The notes under the pieces: model-generated
The model's database searches: none
What the model saw: the letters and a program-made list of their open reading frames with translations, nothing else
What the model was told of the DNA's origin: nothing
Made by a program: the position numbers and the translations under genes
Assembly (NCBI RefSeq): GCF_030348825.1
Contig: NZ_JAUCES010000005.1
Coordinates: forward strand, 2,480,001-2,544,000
Source: Fictibacillus sp. b24
GTDB lineage: Bacteria > Bacillota > Bacilli > Bacillales > Fictibacillaceae
Direction: 5' to 3'
DNA length: 64,000 nucleotides
Shown: one piece after another, positions 42,839 to 52,205 of the stretch
Layout: the number at the start of each line of letters is the position of its first letter
How positions within the stretch are numbered: the first letter of the stretch is position 1

Positions 42839-42868
42839 TTTACAAATCGTAATCATTCCGTTTATAAT
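42839..42868 (+). promoter_or_regulatory. Promoter with Zur box for the zinc-binding lipoprotein
   Basis: TTTACA, 18 bases, TATAAT. Between them lies TCGTAATCATTCCGT (42847-42861), two mismatches to the TCGTAAT-N-ATTACGA Zur box, so zinc repression is expected. Confidence 0.7.
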
Positions 42869-42901
42869 GAGTAAGGATTGTTTGAAAGGAGACATCAATA
42901 C

Positions 42902-43876
42902 ATGCGAAAACTTGGTTTACTTAGCGCAATAATACTATTATTCATATCAGCAGCATGCGGAAATAACAACGCATCTGATAAAAAAGAAGGTACATTGAAG
43001 ATCTACACAACTATGTATCCATTAGAATATTTCACAGAAAGAATTGGCGGCAAGCATGTGGAAGTATCTTCTATTATACCTCCTGGTGCTGACGCACACA
43101 CATATGAACCTTCTACAAAAAAGATGGTGGAAATCACTGAAGGAGATGCATTTGTTTATAACAAACTAGAATCAGACGAATTCTCCTCTTCTGTGGCAGA
43201 TACTTTAAAAGAAGAAGATATGCCGATTATCGATGGCGCGAAAGATATTACGTATCATGAATCAGATGAACATGCAGATGAACATACCGATGAACATGAT
43301 AGCCATGAAGGTGAGGAAAAAGGGCATGAAGAAGAATCTCATCACGAACATGGTTCTCTTGACCCGCATATCTGGCTTGATCCAGTTTTAGCTCAACAAA
43401 TGGCAGATAATATATATAACGGACTTGTTAAATTAAAACCAGAAGCGAAAGAGACGTTCCAAAAAAATCATGAAGCTTTGATTTCAGATTTAAAAGAGCT
43501 AGATTCATCTTTTAAATCAAGTGTTGAAAACGCTCCTAAGGATTCTTTCATTGTGTCTCATGCAGCTTACGGATATTGGGCTGAGCGATACGGCTTAGAA
43601 CAAATTGCAATCAGCGGACTTTCTCCATCACATGAGCCAAGTCAGCAGCAGATTCAAACCATTATTGAAAACGCAAAAAAAGAAAAAACGAATTATATCT
43701 TATTTGAAGAAAACGTGAACAATAAGGTAGCTGCGATGATTAAAAAAGAAGTCGGCGCAGAGACGATGACTCTTCACAACTTAGAAACAAGAACGAAAAA
43801 AGATATCCAAAATGACCGTGACTACCTAACGATTATGAAAGATAACATTTCTACTCTTTCTAAAGCCTTACAATAA
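42902..43876 (+). CDS. znuA: Zinc ABC transporter substrate-binding lipoprotein (ZnuA/AdcA-like)
   Basis: 324 residues from ATG 42902 (AAAGGAG upstream). Lipobox SAAC, cluster A-I binding-protein fold (TMYPLEYFTERIGGKHVEVSSIIPPGADAHTYEPS) and a His/Asp/Glu-rich loop (about 110-150) typical of zinc rather than manganese binders. The ABC permease and ATPase are not adjacent, so it is an orphan binding protein or works with a distant ZnuBC. Zur box in the promoter. Confidence 0.9.
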   Translation: MRKLGLLSAIILLFISAACGNNNASDKKEGTLKIYTTMYPLEYFTERIGGKHVEVSSIIPPGADAHTYEPSTKKMVEITEGDAFVYNKLESDEFSSSVADTLKEEDMPIIDGAKDITYHESDEHADEHTDEHDSHEGEEKGHEEESHHEHGSLDPHIWLDPVLAQQMADNIYNGLVKLKPEAKETFQKNHEALISDLKELDSSFKSSVENAPKDSFIVSHAAYGYWAERYGLEQIAISGLSPSHEPSQQQIQTIIENAKKEKTNYILFEENVNNKVAAMIKKEVGAETMTLHNLETRTKKDIQNDRDYLTIMKDNISTLSKALQ

Positions 43877-43878
43877 GC

Positions 43879-43912
43879 AAAAACGCCAGGGGAAAATTCC
43901 CCGGCGTTTTTT
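43879..43912. terminator. Bidirectional terminator
   Basis: AAAACGCC-GGGGAA/TTCCCC-GGCGTTTT hairpin with T runs on both strands. Confidence 0.85.
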
Positions 43913-45722
43913 ATATGGCATCAAGCATTTTAAATTGAGAAACTACTAGGTGATAATAAATTCCTTCAGCGTTCATAAGCTCTGCATGGTTACCTTGTTC
44001 CATAATTTCTCCATGGTCAAGAACAACAATATTGTCAGCTTCCCTTATGGTAGAAAGTCTATGAGCAATGATAATAGCCGTTCTGTCCTTTAACAAGGTC
44101 TTTAATGCTTTTTGTATCTTTTGTTCAGACTCTGTATCAATGCTTGCTGTCGCTTCATCCAGAATCAAAATATCTGGATCAGCGAGAAGGGCTCTAGCAA
44201 AAGAAAGAAGCTGCCTCTCACCGACGGATAAAACGTTTCCTCGTTCTTCTACTTCTGTTTCATATCCATTTGATAGCCTCTCAATAAACGCATGAGCACC
44301 AACAGCTTTAGCAGCACTTCTTACTTCTTCATCAGATGCATCTGGTCTTCCGAAACGAATGTTATCCTTAATCGTACCAGAAAAGATAAACGTGTCTTGA
44401 AGAACCACACTCACTTTTTCACGTAAGCTTGCCAAGTTCACGTCTTTTAAATTCTTACCGTCGATCAAGACTTCACCTGCGGTTGGATCATAAAATCTGC
44501 TCACTAAGTTTGCGATTGTAGTCTTACCTGAACCCGTATGACCCACTAGAGCTACTGTCTGACCACCTTGTATAGAAAGGTCGATTCCTTTTAACGCTTT
44601 TCGGTCAGCGTTATACGAAAACTCAACCTCTTTAAACTCAATGTTTCCTTTGATCTGTGAGAAGGAATACGCATTTTCTTTTTCATGCACATTCGGCTTT
44701 TCATCTAGAAACTCAAAAATTCTTTCTGAAGATGCCATTCCTACTAAAAGCTGATTATACACTTGGCCTAGCCTTGAGATCGGCTCCCAAAACATGCCGA
44801 GGTAAAAGGCAAATGTAACAAAAACCCCGATTTCCAACGCTTCACCTTGAATCAAGTAGGAACCAAACCAAAGCAGAATGGCTGTACCGATCGCGTTTGA
44901 CATTTCAACGAATGGGCGGAACAACGCATTTTGCTGTGTAGCCGTTCTCCAGCTGTCATACGTTTCGTTGTTCACTCCGTTAAAAAAGTTCATGTTCTCT
45001 TTTTCTTGAGTATATGATTTCGTAACCCGAATTCCTTGAATGCTCTCGTTTAGATGTGAGTTCAACTTGGCTTGTTTGATTCGAACAACCTGCCAAGAAC
45101 GTCTGATTTTTTTTCTAAGACTGGTTGAAATAAAGAACATCAGTGGAAGAATGACCATAATCGCCAAAGTGAGCTCCGGGCTATAAACAAACATGATCAC
45201 GATAATCCCTAACAGCAAGATGATATCCATGAGGACATTGATAACCCCATTCGTGAACAAATCCTGCAATGAGTTCACGTCGTTGATGATTCGAACTAGT
45301 ATGGACCCAGCAGAACGCTGATCGAAAAATCGATGTGACAGACGCTGAATATGTTTAAACAGATGCTTCCGTATGTCATAAATCACATACTGGCCAAGAT
45401 AGTTCATCCATTTTATGCGAAGTGTATTGGCTCCCCAGGAAAGCAAGTAAAGCCCTGCAATCGCAATAATTAATTTTATTAGCAGGTTTGTATCTTTGTT
45501 CTTGATCGCATGGTCGAATGTCAGAACCCCAATGAACACAGGTACGACAAGTCTAACAGCGGTTGAAACAATCATAGCTAAAATCGCTTTTGGCAATAAG
45601 TTCTTGCTGTAAGGTTTCATGTATTGAAACAAGCGAATGATCTGTCCCCAGTTGAACGGCTTGTCGATGACTTGTTCAGATGAATATCGAAACCGTGTTC
45701 TCTTATTTGTTTCTTTCACCAT
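43911..45722 (-). CDS. yknV: ABC exporter half-transporter, YknV type
   Basis: 603 residues: six TM helices (about 30-330) and an ATPase domain with Walker A GHTGSGKT and a catalytic Glu after Walker B (ILILDEATASID). Its signature is non-canonical, LSVGERQ instead of LSGGQ. It starts on the last base of the partner's stop (TAATG) and must form a heterodimer with it. Bacillus YknUV is linked to removal of a toxic peptide or lipid in the sigma-W response; that role is inferred from similarity. Confidence 0.9.
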   Translation of the reverse strand: MVKETNKRTRFRYSSEQVIDKPFNWGQIIRLFQYMKPYSKNLLPKAILAMIVSTAVRLVVPVFIGVLTFDHAIKNKDTNLLIKLIIAIAGLYLLSWGANTLRIKWMNYLGQYVIYDIRKHLFKHIQRLSHRFFDQRSAGSILVRIINDVNSLQDLFTNGVINVLMDIILLLGIIVIMFVYSPELTLAIMVILPLMFFISTSLRKKIRRSWQVVRIKQAKLNSHLNESIQGIRVTKSYTQEKENMNFFNGVNNETYDSWRTATQQNALFRPFVEMSNAIGTAILLWFGSYLIQGEALEIGVFVTFAFYLGMFWEPISRLGQVYNQLLVGMASSERIFEFLDEKPNVHEKENAYSFSQIKGNIEFKEVEFSYNADRKALKGIDLSIQGGQTVALVGHTGSGKTTIANLVSRFYDPTAGEVLIDGKNLKDVNLASLREKVSVVLQDTFIFSGTIKDNIRFGRPDASDEEVRSAAKAVGAHAFIERLSNGYETEVEERGNVLSVGERQLLSFARALLADPDILILDEATASIDTESEQKIQKALKTLLKDRTAIIIAHRLSTIREADNIVVLDHGEIMEQGNHAELMNAEGIYYHLVVSQFKMLDAI

Positions 45723-47494
45723 TACACCCCCCGCCCTGTCATTTGAAACACTTTATCTTTGTCTTGGTATTGAATGTCATAAATTCTGCGGTAAGCTCCT
45801 GATTCTTCGCTAATGAGCTCTTCATGTGTTCCGCGTTCAATCACTTCTCCCTCATGAAGAACAAGAATCTCATCAGCATGTTTTAGTGAAGAAATTCGGT
45901 GAGCGATAATAAATGTCGTCCGGTCGTTCATCACTTCTTTTAAAGCTTTTTGTATTCTAAATTCAGTTTCCATATCTACCGCACTTGTGGCGTCGTCAAG
46001 AATTAAGATGGTCGGGTCAATCAGTATGGCTCTTGCAATCGAGATTCTCTGCTTTTGCCCACCAGAAAGTCCGAGTCCCCTCTCTCCTAAAACTGTGTCG
46101 TATCCGTCAGGGAGCTCCATAATAAAGTCATGTGCTTGTGCCCGTTTGGCGGCATCCACAATATCATCCATATCCGCATCAGGGTTACCGTATGAAATGT
46201 TGTCTTTGATCGTTGACGAAAACAAAAAAGACTCTTGCAGCACGGTACCTATGTTCTTTCGAATCGTTCTAAGCGAATACCTTTCAAGTGGCTTCCCATC
46301 GATAAGAATGGAACCTTTCTCTGGCTGATAGAATCTTGACAGAAGCTGTGTAATGGATGTTTTGCCTGAGCCTGTTGCCCCGATCAGTCCAATCGTCTGT
46401 CCAGGTTTAGCTGTAAACGTTACATTTTTAAGAGCATCTTTTTTCTCATTTTTATAGCGATGCGTTATGTCTTCAAAGATTACTTCTCCATCAAAGCGAA
46501 CCCTTTCAAGTTCCCTGTCTTCCCCATCCATCTCAAGAGGTTCGTCTAAGATCTCTAACAATCGTTCTCCTGAAGCTTTGGATTGAGAAAAAGTATTCAT
46601 GATAAACCCTAGATTCATAATCGGCCCCATAATGTACCAAACGAGACTAAAGAAAGCAACGAGCTCCCCTGCTGTCAGATTCCCTTGAATAACAAGATAA
46701 CCCCCATAAGCAAGCAGCAGGACGACAGAAAGGTTTCCGATCAATTCCATGATTGGAAAGTATCTTGCCCATATTTGGGAGGTTGTTAGAAATTGTGATT
46801 TATAGTCCTCATTCGATTTATCAAATTTATTTATCTCAAAATCTTCACGGGATAGTGACTTTACTGTATTGATACCGCTAATATTTTCCTGAACCTTCGT
46901 GTTGAGGTTAGCCATGGATTTTCGAATTCCTCTAAAAGCGGGATGAACTTCTTTATCAAACTTGTAAACGACGATTGCGAGGAAAGGCATCATGCATAGT
47001 GTAATGATGGCCAAAGGAATGGAATAGAAGAACATAACAGAAAGACTGAAGCCAACGATTAGAACAAAGTTAATAAGCTGAGAAAATCCAAACGACAGAA
47101 AGAAGCGGAACCCTTCCACATCTGCCGTGAGTCGGGACATGAGATCACCCGTTTTCGCGTTATCGTAATAATCAAATGGAAGAAACTGCAGTTTTTCATA
47201 CAATGATTCCCGAAGCTGGTAGACGGAACTAATGCCAAACAGGTCTCCATAAAACTGGTGACTATATGTAGCAGCCCCTTTAATGGCCATGAGTATGATA
47301 AAACCGATTGCTACGTAAGGGACGAATGAATATTCCCCTTTAATAATGATCTCATCAATGGTAAATTGCAGGACCATTGGATAAACAACGGTAATTCCTG
47401 AAACAAGAAACAACGTAAGAATCGACAAATAAAAGTACTTTTTATAAGGCCAATAAAAGTCTTTTAATCTTCTGAATGTATCCAGATCGATCAC
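45722..47494 (-). CDS. yknU: ABC exporter half-transporter, YknU type
   Basis: 590 residues: six TM helices (about 20-320), Walker A GATGSGKT, a normal signature LSGGQKQR, but Asp in place of the catalytic Glu after Walker B (ILILDDATSAVD). Hence one ATP site of the YknU/YknV dimer is consensus and the other degenerate. GTG start directly behind GGGGAGG; the spacing is short and a CTG three codons later is an alternative. Confidence 0.9.
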   Translation of the reverse strand: MIDLDTFRRLKDFYWPYKKYFYLSILTLFLVSGITVVYPMVLQFTIDEIIIKGEYSFVPYVAIGFIILMAIKGAATYSHQFYGDLFGISSVYQLRESLYEKLQFLPFDYYDNAKTGDLMSRLTADVEGFRFFLSFGFSQLINFVLIVGFSLSVMFFYSIPLAIITLCMMPFLAIVVYKFDKEVHPAFRGIRKSMANLNTKVQENISGINTVKSLSREDFEINKFDKSNEDYKSQFLTTSQIWARYFPIMELIGNLSVVLLLAYGGYLVIQGNLTAGELVAFFSLVWYIMGPIMNLGFIMNTFSQSKASGERLLEILDEPLEMDGEDRELERVRFDGEVIFEDITHRYKNEKKDALKNVTFTAKPGQTIGLIGATGSGKTSITQLLSRFYQPEKGSILIDGKPLERYSLRTIRKNIGTVLQESFLFSSTIKDNISYGNPDADMDDIVDAAKRAQAHDFIMELPDGYDTVLGERGLGLSGGQKQRISIARAILIDPTILILDDATSAVDMETEFRIQKALKEVMNDRTTFIIAHRISSLKHADEILVLHEGEVIERGTHEELISEESGAYRRIYDIQYQDKDKVFQMTGRGV

Positions 47495-47636
47495 CCTCCC
47501 CTATTAAAAAATAAAAGACAATATACATCATATAACAGAATAGTTAGAAAAAACTATAATTTTGCTTATTTTATTTATAAAACACAAAATAAAATATCAA
47601 CTTTGTTAAACAAGTCACCCCCTCTCCTATCGTACT

Positions 47637-47664
47637 AAAAAAAGCCTCGATATATTCGAGACTT
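47637..47664 (-). terminator. Terminator of the CopC gene
   Basis: AAGCCTCGA/TCGAGACTT stem then TTTTTTT on the minus strand. Confidence 0.75.
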
Positions 47665-47670
47665 CTTACA

Positions 47671-48207
47671 TTAACGTTTTCTTCTGAATGCAAAGAACGA
47701 TACGATGGCAATTACTATCACGAGTCCAATCGTAAGCGGTGCAAAATAGCTTGGATTTTTCGGCTGATCTTTTTTCTCTGTATCTGGCAATGCTTGCTCA
47801 GCATTGTCGTCTTTCTTGTCTTCTGGATTTTCTTCTTGTGCTTGTTCTTGTTCAGGACGATCTACCGAAAATGTATAGTTTCCTTCAATCACATGACTGT
47901 CAGCACCAATAATTTTGTAGGATACAGTATAATTGCCATTCTCCAAGGGGGTGTTGATCGCACCAGTCATTTGGTCATCTTCAATACTGATCTGGAGAGG
48001 AATTTCTTTATCACCGTTTTTTAAAGTCATCGTACTTAGCGATTCAATCTTTGTTGAAAAAGTTAAGACGACTGCTTCAAGATCTGTTGTAACCTTTTCT
48101 CCTTCAGCAGGTGTTGATGATTCAAGTTTGGAATGAGCAAACGCGGATAAAGGCAATTGTATAACCATCATCATCAATAAAAGTAAGGATAAGAGCATTT
48201 TTTTCAT
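47671..48207 (-). CDS. CopC-domain copper resistance protein, C-terminal anchor
   Basis: 178 residues from ATG 48205-48207 (AGGGAG upstream). Signal peptide, then a CopC cupredoxin-like domain beginning at the mature N-terminal His (HSKLESSTPAEGEKV). A Gln/Glu/Asp/Lys-rich linker (about 118-145) leads to a single C-terminal TM helix and basic tail. It resembles the CopC half of Bacillus YcnJ, without the CopD part. It probably binds copper outside the cell. Confidence 0.88.
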   Translation of the reverse strand: MKKMLLSLLLLMMMVIQLPLSAFAHSKLESSTPAEGEKVTTDLEAVVLTFSTKIESLSTMTLKNGDKEIPLQISIEDDQMTGAINTPLENGNYTVSYKIIGADSHVIEGNYTFSVDRPEQEQAQEENPEDKKDDNAEQALPDTEKKDQPKNPSYFAPLTIGLVIVIAIVSFFAFRRKR

Positions 48208-48378
48208 AACTTGACTCCCTGTACCATATTTTCTTTCTCCCTTCATTAAAACAAAGAAAAGGCATTCCTCACAAGTATTCAGTCTTTACAAATACTTGAC
48301 ACTTTTGTGGTCAAACATACATTTTACGCCTATTTTACTGGAATCTAGGCTCCTGCCCACTTCGAAAACGAAAACAGG

Positions 48379-48387
48379 CATAGGATA
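48379..48387 (+). promoter_or_regulatory. SigK-like -10 element before the YjcZ-type gene
   Basis: CATAGGATA fits CATANNNTA of the mother-cell sigma factor; the -35 is not clear. It lies 42 bases before the ATG. Confidence 0.35.
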
Positions 48388-48428
48388 TATGGAATTAACA
48401 ATTGCAAGAATTAAAGGAGGAAAAATCG

Positions 48429-48515
48429 ATGGGTTATTCTTATGGCAATTCTTTTGCATTGGTAGTAGTGTTATTTATTCTATTGATTATTGTTGGGGCA
48501 GCTTGCTTCTGCTAA
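48429..48515 (+). CDS. YjcZ-family sporulation membrane peptide
   Basis: 28 residues (MGYSYGNSF..., ALVVVLFILLIIVGAACFC) behind AAAGGAGGA. This is the tiny YjcZ family: a Gly/Tyr/Ser head and one hydrophobic helix with F/C-rich end, made during sporulation. It ends before a strong terminator. Confidence 0.88.
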   Translation: MGYSYGNSFALVVVLFILLIIVGAACFC

Positions 48516-48535
48516 TAATGAATAGCGTGAAAGGA

Positions 48536-48562
48536 GAAAACCGGCTTAGGCCGGTTTTTTCT
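48536..48562 (+). terminator. Terminator of the YjcZ-type gene
   Basis: AAACCGGC-TTAG-GCCGGTTT followed by TTTCTTTTTT. Confidence 0.88.
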
Positions 48563-48607
48563 TTTTTACATAAGGCTGTTTTCGTATACTTTGTTGCTCT
48601 TGAAAAT

Positions 48608-48735
48608 GGTTGATTTCCGCTCCAGGTGCTCGCTTTCCGCGGAGCAGGCGGTGAGCCACATTCGAACGTTCCACTCTTAAGTGTCTCACCTGCCCGCCTG
48701 TCCCGCAGGAGTCTCGCACCTTGCGCTACAAACAA
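48608..48735 (-). repeat. ~128-bp intergenic repeat element, copy 5 (inverted)
   Basis: GTTGATTTCCGCTCCAGGTG, CGCTTTCCGCGGAGCAGGCGG, GTGTCTCACCTGCCCGCCTG, AGGAGTCTCGCACC; the AATCAAC end is degraded. Confidence 0.9.
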
Positions 48736-48802
48736 CTTGTCAATGAAGCCTTTACGAAAAAAACTGATTAAAAAAATAATCTTTTGGAAAAAAGCAATGC
48801 AT

Positions 48803-48837
48803 AAAGAAAAGAACTCAGCATCATTGTGCTGAGTTCT
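48803..48837 (-). terminator. Terminator of the PBP gene
   Basis: AGAACTCAGCA/TGCTGAGTTCT stem overlapping the stop codon, then TTTTCTTT. Confidence 0.7.
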
Positions 48838-50914
48838 CTGCCGCTTCTTTATCTTTTTCTAAATTACCATTAACCGTCTCTGCGTTTTCACCGTACTTTT
48901 CTTTTAAGTTCCAATACGCTTCAAGTGCACGCTGTCCGATGTATTTATTGATTTTTTGATTTCCGTTTTGCGGTGTACCTTCTGGAACCACAACTGCGAA
49001 TGCAATTTCAGGGTTTTCAAATGGTGCATATCCGACAAGTGTCAAGTTATGCTTTTCAACCAAGTTCCCTGTACTTGGATGCCTAATAATACGCTGGGCA
49101 GTTCCTGTTTTCCCTGCTGGATTGTGATACTTTTCAGGGTCATCAAAATAACTTTTTGCTGTGCCACCAGGTGAATGCATAACTTGCCAAAATCCTTGTT
49201 GCACGCGTTCAATGTATTTTTGATCAATGTCAATTTTGTTTAAAATCTCTGGTTCAAAGCGCTTCAACAATTTCCCTTGTGCCTCTTCATTCGGAGCAGG
49301 TTCACGAATTTCACGTACCAATTGAGGTTTAACTCGATATCCATCATTCGCAATTGTTGATACATACTGAACCAGCTGCATCGTAGTATACGTATCAAAT
49401 TGCCCTATACCTAAGTCATACAGAGTAGCAGACTCTCCTTCAGGTGGCTTTCCTTCGTATCCAGTTGCTTCATTTGGAAAATCAATACCTGTTTTAACTC
49501 CTAGACCAAACTGACTGTATGAATAACGTGCTTCTGCATATGTCTCTGTCCAATGCTCAGGACCGATCATGCGGTCCATAATATTAAACATGTATACGTT
49601 AGATGACATACGAAGGGCATCTAGATCATTAATATATCCCATGTTCTTCCATGAGGATTTATCCATGCCGTTCTTAGTAAAAGGTGCATCATATATGACT
49701 TCTCCCATACCTACTAGCCCTTTTTGAAGACCTGTAAGTACCGTTGCTCCTTTTACCGTTGAACCCATTTCATAAGAGTTGTATAGTGCACCATATGAAT
49801 CGTTGTGGAACTCTCCATCTTTGTATGTTTTTCCTGCAATCCCTTTAATCTCACCTGTTTTAGGATTCATCATTACGATGTATGCTGATTTAAGCAGGTC
49901 ATTTCCGCCAAGCGGTTTTGCTTTTAAGATCTCTTCTTCTAGAATCTTTTCCAGGTGGAATTGAAGCTCCATATCTAATGTTAGTACGATATCTTTTCCA
50001 CGCTGCCCGGGGATGGTTTTCGGCTCACCGATTGTTGCCCCGGTTTTAGGATTCGTTAGATATACAGATTTTTCTTTCGTTCCTCTAAGCACTTGTTCAT
50101 ATTGATCTTCAAGACCACTTACACCTACTTGGTCACTTCGGTCATAACCCATACTCATAAAATAGTCGGTTCTTGATTTAGGAATTTGTTTTACCTGCCC
50201 AAAAATTGAGGATTCACCAAATGGGTATATACGTTTTGAATCCGCCATTATATCAATCCCTGGCAGGTCGCCAAGATTTTCAGAGATAATGGAAACTTCT
50301 TGATTGTCTAAATTCGTTTTAATGCGCTGTGCTGAATACGCATACCCTGTTTCCATCGCACGTTTGTATGCAAGAATCTTAATGTCTTCATCTGTTAGGC
50401 TTTTGATCTCTTCCTCGGTAATCTTATCAACAAGCGCTTTATATTGATCCTTGTCGCTCAGCTTCTTTTCTTTCTTGCTGAGTCGTTCTTCTATTAGTTC
50501 AGTTACATCATGTTTTGCAATGAAATAGTCTTTCTTATCGCGTACTGTAATCTTCTTTTCTTGATCTTCTGTCACGCCAAGGCGTTCAGCCAGCCATTTT
50601 GCAATCCGCATCGTGTCTTCTGCTTTTGTATCTACTGTTTTTGTATATGTTAAAGAAAAGAAAGGTTTGTTTCCAACCACTTCGCGGAAGTTGCTGTCCA
50701 GCAGCTTTCCACGCGGTGCTTCTTTCCTTGCGATCACTTCTTCAACTGCTTCTGACTCTATACGTTTTTCCTCTCCATTTACGATCTGGAGAACTCCTAA
50801 CCTTAAAATTAGGACAGAGAATAGAAAAAAGACGACCAAAAACAAGACATTTAAACGAAAGGGTACTTGTGTTTTCTTCCTCTTTCTTTCCGGATCCGCT
50901 TTCGTTACCATCAT
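48821..50914 (-). CDS. Class B penicillin-binding protein (PBP2 type transpeptidase)
   Basis: 697 residues: a short cytosolic tail, one TM helix (about 20-45), the PBP dimerisation domain (about 55-300) and the transpeptidase domain with the three motifs SxxK (GSTVKG), SxN (SSN) and KTG (AGKTGTAQ). It cross-links peptidoglycan at the cell surface. The architecture matches PbpA/PbpH-type elongation or PBP3-like proteins; the exact paralogue is not set. Start ATG with GGAG upstream; two adjacent ATGs. Confidence 0.92.
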   Translation of the reverse strand: MMVTKADPERKRKKTQVPFRLNVLFLVVFFLFSVLILRLGVLQIVNGEEKRIESEAVEEVIARKEAPRGKLLDSNFREVVGNKPFFSLTYTKTVDTKAEDTMRIAKWLAERLGVTEDQEKKITVRDKKDYFIAKHDVTELIEERLSKKEKKLSDKDQYKALVDKITEEEIKSLTDEDIKILAYKRAMETGYAYSAQRIKTNLDNQEVSIISENLGDLPGIDIMADSKRIYPFGESSIFGQVKQIPKSRTDYFMSMGYDRSDQVGVSGLEDQYEQVLRGTKEKSVYLTNPKTGATIGEPKTIPGQRGKDIVLTLDMELQFHLEKILEEEILKAKPLGGNDLLKSAYIVMMNPKTGEIKGIAGKTYKDGEFHNDSYGALYNSYEMGSTVKGATVLTGLQKGLVGMGEVIYDAPFTKNGMDKSSWKNMGYINDLDALRMSSNVYMFNIMDRMIGPEHWTETYAEARYSYSQFGLGVKTGIDFPNEATGYEGKPPEGESATLYDLGIGQFDTYTTMQLVQYVSTIANDGYRVKPQLVREIREPAPNEEAQGKLLKRFEPEILNKIDIDQKYIERVQQGFWQVMHSPGGTAKSYFDDPEKYHNPAGKTGTAQRIIRHPSTGNLVEKHNLTLVGYAPFENPEIAFAVVVPEGTPQNGNQKINKYIGQRALEAYWNLKEKYGENAETVNGNLEKDKEAAENSAQ

Positions 50915-51015
50915 TCCGCTCCTTTTGGAAATTTTCCCGTTAATTTTACAATTATATTACAAAAGCTTCTATCTATAGATTACTAGAAGTTGTCCACAAT
51001 TCCAAGATATTCATC

Positions 51016-51047
51016 AAAAAAAACCTTATCTTTTTTTGATAAGGTTT
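51016..51047 (-). terminator. Terminator of the EAL-domain gene
   Basis: AACCTTATC/GATAAGGTT stem then TTTTTTTT on the minus strand. Confidence 0.8.
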
Positions 51048-51055
51048 TACGGCGT

Positions 51056-52111
51056 TTAGAGGGCTGCTGCAGTAAGGCTTTTTGTAGGTACAGGTCTTCC
51101 GTAATAGTAGCCTTGCGCGAGCTCAACACCACAGTTTAAAACGACCTCTGCTTCCTCTTTTCTTTCTATGCCCTCTGCCAATACGACCGCATTTATTTCC
51201 CTTGCTACTTTTACAATCTGCAGAATCATTTCTTTTTTAGATTCGTCTTCATCACAGAAAGAAATAATTTTGCGGTCAATTTTTACATAGTTAGGTTTCA
51301 GTTCTTTTAATACTGCAAGAGTTGAATGACCGGCACCTAAGTCATCAAGTGCTACTTTCATTCCTTGATCTTGGTAAGCCTTTAAGATGCTCTTCAAGTG
51401 TTCTATGTCTGCAATTTCTTCTGTTTCCACAACTTCAAACACCAAGTCATTCGGATCAACTCCTGCCTCGGCTGCTGCTCTAAATGTTGTAGCCAAACAA
51501 TGCTTTGGATCATAAATGGATGACGGAAGGAAGTTAATGAAACGCTTCACTCCTCTAGGCACTGCTCCAGAACTATTCTGTATGGAGGTGATTCGTGCAT
51601 TTCCATCCAAGAGGGCTTGTAATCCTGATTTTTCAGCATACTGAAAAAGTTCGTAAGGTTTAAATTCAATACGATCCGACAATGGGCGAAGTAAAAATTC
51701 GTAACCATAAATTTCTTCTGTCTGCAATGAAATAATAGGTTGTGAGTATGTAGTGAACAATTGCTGTTGTATAACTTCATAAAGATCTCTGTTTTTTATT
51801 CTTTCCCTAAAGTGAGGAAACGGGATCCATGTAATAAAGCCATTTGCTTCCTCGAAAGTTAGAGTAAGCGCACAATAGAACGATTGTATAGCTTGGTTAT
51901 TAAATGTGCTTGAAAGACCTTCACATAGTGATTGGAGTAAGGGAAGATTGTTGTATTTTGCAGATACCGCATTCGATGATGCCATTACCTCTAAGCCTAC
52001 CTCAGTAAAAAGCTGCTCCAAACTTTGTAAAAGAACAGGATGGTCTGTACGGATATGAATGAAACCTTCTATAGGGAAATCACCTGATGGTCGACACTGA
52101 GAACATGACAT
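51056..52111 (-). CDS. EAL-domain c-di-GMP phosphodiesterase
   Basis: 351 residues from ATG 52109-52111 (GGAGG seven bases upstream). About 100 N-terminal residues with CSQCRPSG and no known sensor, then an EAL domain (about 105-345). Catalytic residues appear kept: Glu in YGYEFLLRP, Asn in RFINFLP, Glu in VVETEE, the Asp pair in ALDDLGAGHS, Lys in YVKIDRK, Glu in LAEGIE. It should cleave c-di-GMP. No membrane helix, so cytosolic. Confidence 0.9.
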   Translation of the reverse strand: MSCSQCRPSGDFPIEGFIHIRTDHPVLLQSLEQLFTEVGLEVMASSNAVSAKYNNLPLLQSLCEGLSSTFNNQAIQSFYCALTLTFEEANGFITWIPFPHFRERIKNRDLYEVIQQQLFTTYSQPIISLQTEEIYGYEFLLRPLSDRIEFKPYELFQYAEKSGLQALLDGNARITSIQNSSGAVPRGVKRFINFLPSSIYDPKHCLATTFRAAAEAGVDPNDLVFEVVETEEIADIEHLKSILKAYQDQGMKVALDDLGAGHSTLAVLKELKPNYVKIDRKIISFCDEDESKKEMILQIVKVAREINAVVLAEGIERKEEAEVVLNCGVELAQGYYYGRPVPTKSLTAAAL

Positions 52112-52205
52112 AACAAAACCTCCAAAAAAGAATTGCAAACTTTTGTAAAATTTGCTATTTTATAATTCTGCGCTTTAAAAATGACTACTACATAAAGGGG
52201 GACTT

